DNA of 16,844 nt from Acidobacteriota bacterium (GTDB taxonomy: Bacteria; Acidobacteriota; Terriglobia; Bryobacterales; Bryobacteraceae). Under the pieces are notes generated by a model that made no database searches, had not been told where the DNA came from, and saw nothing but the letters and a program-made list of their open reading frames with translations. The stretch covers positions 4,683 through 21,526 of the forward strand of contig QHXU01000097.1 in NCBI GenBank assembly GCA_003223065.1, given 5' to 3'. This document shows positions 14,782-16,844 of this stretch, piece after piece. Position numbers and translations under genes: made by a program. Position 1 is the first letter of the stretch, and each line of letters opens with the position of its first letter.

Positions 14782-14824
14782 GGTCGAAGTATGATTGTAA
14801 TCCAGCCGGCGTCAGGAACTGGCG

Positions 14825-15892
14825 TTAGGAGCCGGTTCCGGCGGCCGGCGCATGCTCTCGCGTGGGCCGGTCGGGACGTTCTTTTTCGTGAACCGCGTGC
14901 GTGCGCTCGTCGAAGCGGCCAAAAATCATTTTTCCCGCGGTGGTCTGCAGGACGCTGGTGACGGCGATGTCGATGGTCTTGGAGATCATCTTGCGCGCAT
15001 TGTCCACCACCACCATCGTCCCGTCGTCGAGGTAAGCCACGCCCTGGTTGTACTCTTTGCCCTCTTTGAGGATGAACACGCGCATGGTTTCGCCCGGCAG
15101 CACGACCGGCTTTAGGGCGTTGGCGAGTTCGTTGATGTTCAATACCTCAACGCCCTGAAGCTGGTCGACTTTGTTCAGGTTGAAATCGATGGTGACGATC
15201 TTGCAGTCATAGACCTTTGCAAGCTCGATCAGCTTCATATCGACGTCGCGGACATTCGGAAAATCGTCCTCCAGAATCTGAATGTCGAGTTGCGGCATTT
15301 TCTGAATGCGCTGGAGAATATCGAGACCGCGCCGGCCGCGGTTGCGTTTCATGGAATCCGAAGAATCAGCGACGAGCTGCAGCTCGCGCAGGACGAATTG
15401 CGGGATCACGATGGTGCCGTCGACAAATCCGGTTTCGACGATATCGGCGATGCGGCCGTCGATGATGACGCTGGTATCCAGGATTTTAAAAGAATTCTTC
15501 GAGGCCTTTTCCCCGCCGAACAGCCCGCCGAGAGCGGTCAGGTTGAGCATTTCGCCCTTAGTCGCGCCAACGACAAGGCCGCAGTAGGTCATGCAACCGA
15601 GCACCACGACTTGCAGGAAGGGAACGGTGTTATAGCTGTCCGGCATCGCGCGGCCCAGGACCAATGAAATAAGATAGGCGCCCAGGATTCCGAGCACGCT
15701 TCCAAACGCCGCGCCGATGAGCCGCTTCAGGCTGATTTGTTTTAGACGGATTTCGAACAGGACGATGGCCACGCCGGCCACGACACCCACGCCCGCGGCG
15801 AGCGGGCCATTAAGATCGAACGGGCGCAAAAAGAACGCAACGCCACTCATTACAGCGATGAATAAGATGCGTGTAATGATTAAATCGCGCAA
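14825..15892 (-). CDS. Membrane-anchored PIN/TRAM-domain protein (YacL-like)
   Basis: A 355-residue protein. The N-terminal 110 residues hold about four transmembrane helices (for example ITRILFIAVMSGVAFFL and AAGVGVVAGVAIVLFEIRL). A PIN nuclease domain covers about 137-255, with conserved acidic residues in ILDTSVIIDGRIADI (D139, D145), VLREL (E170) and CKIVTIDFNLNK (D236). A TRAM-like RNA-binding domain follows (about 262-325, PGETMRVFILKEGKEYNQGVAYLDDGTMVVV), then a charged disordered tail. PIN domains are metal-dependent RNases; the cellular role of this family is not settled. The TTG start is supported by GGAGGAGG 8 nt ahead. It precedes ispD and ispF, as yacL does in Bacillus subtilis. 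A palindromic site lies about 50 nt upstream. Confidence 0.9.
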   Translation of the reverse strand: MRDLIITRILFIAVMSGVAFFLRPFDLNGPLAAGVGVVAGVAIVLFEIRLKQISLKRLIGAAFGSVLGILGAYLISLVLGRAMPDSYNTVPFLQVVVLGCMTYCGLVVGATKGEMLNLTALGGLFGGEKASKNSFKILDTSVIIDGRIADIVETGFVDGTIVIPQFVLRELQLVADSSDSMKRNRGRRGLDILQRIQKMPQLDIQILEDDFPNVRDVDMKLIELAKVYDCKIVTIDFNLNKVDQLQGVEVLNINELANALKPVVLPGETMRVFILKEGKEYNQGVAYLDDGTMVVVDNARKMISKTIDIAVTSVLQTTAGKMIFGRFDERTHAVHEKERPDRPTREHAPAAGTGS

Positions 15893-15900
15893 AACATCAC

Positions 15901-15908
15901 CCTCCTCC
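15901..15908 (-). promoter_or_regulatory. Ribosome binding site deciding the TTG start of the PIN/TRAM gene
   Basis: GGAGGAGG on the minus strand lies 8 nt before the TTG at 15892. A nearby ATG (15898 region) is in another frame and meets a stop after a few codons, so the TTG start is preferred. Confidence 0.7.
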
Positions 15909-15942
15909 AGGAGCCCGTCCGGCGCCCCCGCCCCAGTGACGT

Positions 15943-15955
15943 ACTACACTGTAGT
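15943..15955. promoter_or_regulatory. 13-bp palindrome resembling a BlaI/MecI/CopY-type operator
   Basis: ACTACA-C-TGTAGT is a perfect dyad with a one-base centre, within GTACTACACTGTAGTCG. It resembles the TACTACA/TGTAGTA half-sites bound by BlaI/MecI-family repressors, though the spacing is one base shorter than in the classical MecI site. It lies about 51 nt upstream of the PIN/TRAM start codon and 17 nt downstream of a TATACT (15972-15977), so a repressor there could block the PIN-ispD-ispF transcript. No regulator gene is in the window. Confidence 0.4.
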
Positions 15956-15969
15956 CGCTGCTTAGCGGT

Positions 15970-16512
15970 CTAGTATAACATTGTTGTCAAACGGGAAGCA
16001 CGGAAAAGCGAATTCGATGCCCTGCGCGCACACGGTCGGGCCCAATGGAGAGAACGGCTTAGAGAGCTTTGGCCAGCTCTTCGGCGAAGTTCGGCGAAGG
16101 CGCTTTGCGATCCGCCGTTTCCGGTTTGCTTCCGGATTGCGCCCTTTTTGGCGCGACGAGCCGGACGCTGGTCGGCTCCCGGGGGCCCGCTCGCACTACC
16201 GGGGCCGCCGTGACTTCCGGAACTGCCGGACCCACTTGCCGGGCGGGCCATCCCTCTTGGCTTCGGAGGCTGCGCGGGATTCGCTCGGAGGAGACGATCT
16301 TCCAGCGGCACTCGATCGAAGCGACGGATGATGGCGTTCATCTCATCGTTGTTCGGCGCCTCGATAAACGCGAACCCCTTGGACTCCTGCGTTTCGGGAT
16401 TGCGGATGACTTTGATTGCGTCCGCGACCAGGTTCTCGGCTGTGAGCCAGCCCTTGATGTCGTCCGCGGTAACCCAAGCGGGTAAGTTGCCCAGAAAGAC
16501 GGTAAAACTCAT
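15970..16512 (-). CDS. RRM-domain RNA-binding protein, probable frameshift in the C-terminal half
   Basis: The open frame encodes 180 residues. Residues 1-80 form one RNA recognition motif with RNP2 VFLGNL (5-10) and RNP1 KGFAFIEA (45-52), the bacterial type thought to act on mRNA or as a cold-response protein. A Gly/Ser-rich linker follows (about 84-112). After this, the annotated frame turns Arg-rich and runs into a low-quality tail (SLSRSLHWARPCARRASN). The adjacent frame instead reads EPTSVRLVAPKRAQSG and ends NFAEELAKAL with TAA at 16059-16061, a much more protein-like end with higher GC at third codon positions. A one-base indel near the CCCCC run at about 16181-16185 is the likely cause, either real or a sequencing error. 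The gene probably ended at 16059 before it. No clear ribosome binding site precedes the ATG. Confidence 0.75.
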   Translation of the reverse strand: MSFTVFLGNLPAWVTADDIKGWLTAENLVADAIKVIRNPETQESKGFAFIEAPNNDEMNAIIRRFDRVPLEDRLLRANPAQPPKPRGMARPASGSGSSGSHGGPGSASGPPGADQRPARRAKKGAIRKQTGNGGSQSAFAELRRRAGQSSLSRSLHWARPCARRASNSLFRASRLTTMLY

Positions 16513-16617
16513 TCGGCGGTTGTCTTCGACTCCATTGTTGGGGGGTTTACTTCGCGGAGGTCTTCCATGAAGGCAATCTCATGCTACCACAGTCGGAGAG
16601 CCAAGGTAAACGGTATT

Positions 16618-16844
16618 TCAAAAGATAAGTTTTAAAACCAACTCAAAGTCGCGCGGATCTAGTGCGGTAGTAATGGTACCAAAGGCAGGCGACCCGAGTG
16701 TGCCATTGGGCGGGCCGAGAGGTGGAGTGTTGGTGACGTTGAACGCCTCCGTCCGGAACTCGGCGCCAACGCGGTCCGTTAAGTGGAACAGCTTGCCGAT
16801 CATCAGATCGGCCGCCTGGTAGCCCGGTCCGCGCACCGGATTGC
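16618..16844 (-). CDS. TonB-dependent receptor (Oar-like), C-terminal fragment
   Basis: About 75 C-terminal codons of a large outer-membrane receptor; the rest lies beyond the right edge. The segment contains DLMIGKLFHLTDRVGAEFR, EAFNVTNTPPLGPPNGTLGS and PAFGTITTALDPRDFELVLKLIF (read in parts). This is the standard ending of the large Acidobacteriota TonB-dependent receptors with an N-terminal carboxypeptidase-regulatory-like domain. The last residue is Phe, as expected for a beta-barrel that must be recognised by the Bam machinery. These proteins import glycans or other large nutrients, but the substrate cannot be judged from this fragment. It is on the same strand as the RRM gene, about 105 nt upstream of it, and no terminator is evident in between. 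Confidence 0.88.
   Translation of the reverse strand, partial: NPVRGPGYQAADLMIGKLFHLTDRVGAEFRTEAFNVTNTPPLGPPNGTLGSPAFGTITTALDPRDFELVLKLIF

Noticed and set aside
15972..15990. TTGACA and TATACT on the minus strand upstream of the PIN gene as a promoter
   Set aside because: The hexamers are only 7 nt apart, far from the required 16-18 nt; TATACT alone may still be a -10 box with another -35.
1..16844. CRISPR arrays, tRNA/rRNA genes, insertion sequences or phage genes
   Set aside because: No regularly spaced repeats, no RNA gene signatures, and no transposase, integrase or terminal inverted repeats were seen by eye.

Overview
This window looks like a chromosomal piece of an Acidobacteriota genome, most likely a Solibacter/Bryobacterales-type soil bacterium. 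The reasons are the high GC content, the frequent GTG/TTG starts, and the mix of families: DUF1501, DUF1080 (3-keto-disaccharide hydrolase), a secreted two-part acetylxylan-esterase-like hydrolase, ECF sigma/anti-sigma pairs, and the C-terminus of an Oar-like TonB-dependent receptor. That placement is inference. No rRNA, tRNA, CRISPR array, insertion sequence or phage gene was seen.

Layout. (1) 2-1928 (+): the 3' part of a DUF1501 gene, an ECF sigma factor and an RskA-type membrane anti-sigma factor, joined by two 4-nt ATGA overlaps. (2) 2080-4189 (-): a secreted alpha/beta-hydrolase esterase with a degenerate second half, then a small HEFGH-motif protein. (3) 4190-4906: about 700 nt without a convincing gene, with inverted repeats and a possible promoter. 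It leads into a second ECF sigma factor (4907-5617) and a tiny zinc-finger anti-sigma protein without a membrane helix (5681-5950). (4) 5985-12057 (-): a tightly packed five-gene operon for sugar uptake and catabolism. In transcription order it encodes a sodium:solute symporter, a GH20/GH67-like secreted protein, a DUF1080 protein, a glucose-1-dehydrogenase-type enzyme and a DapA/KDG-aldolase-family lyase. Every junction overlaps (17 nt or 4 nt). (5) 12098-13605 (+): an uncharacterised protein with a C-terminal membrane segment, coupled by ATGA to a zinc-independent quinone oxidoreductase. (6) 13589-15892 (-): PIN/TRAM membrane protein (YacL-like), ispD and ispF, the same order as in Bacillus. 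(7) 15970-16844 (-): an RRM RNA-binding protein whose C-terminal reading frame looks shifted, and the C-terminus of a TonB-dependent receptor.

How the genes work together. The five-gene operon reads as one pathway: polysaccharide or glycoside fragments are attacked by the exported GH-like and DUF1080 proteins, sugar enters through the symporter, and it is oxidised by the dehydrogenase. An aldolase/dehydratase-type lyase then splits or processes it, which resembles a non-phosphorylative Entner-Doudoroff route. The two sigma/anti-sigma modules are probably envelope or nutrient sensing switches. The ispD-ispF pair makes isoprenoid precursors through the MEP pathway.

The most interesting points are the coupled sugar operon with its uncharacterised GH-like protein, a BlaI/MecI-like palindrome before the PIN gene, a hairpin abutting the ribosome binding site of the mini anti-sigma gene, the frameshifted RRM gene, and a promoter that would make the symporter mRNA leaderless.
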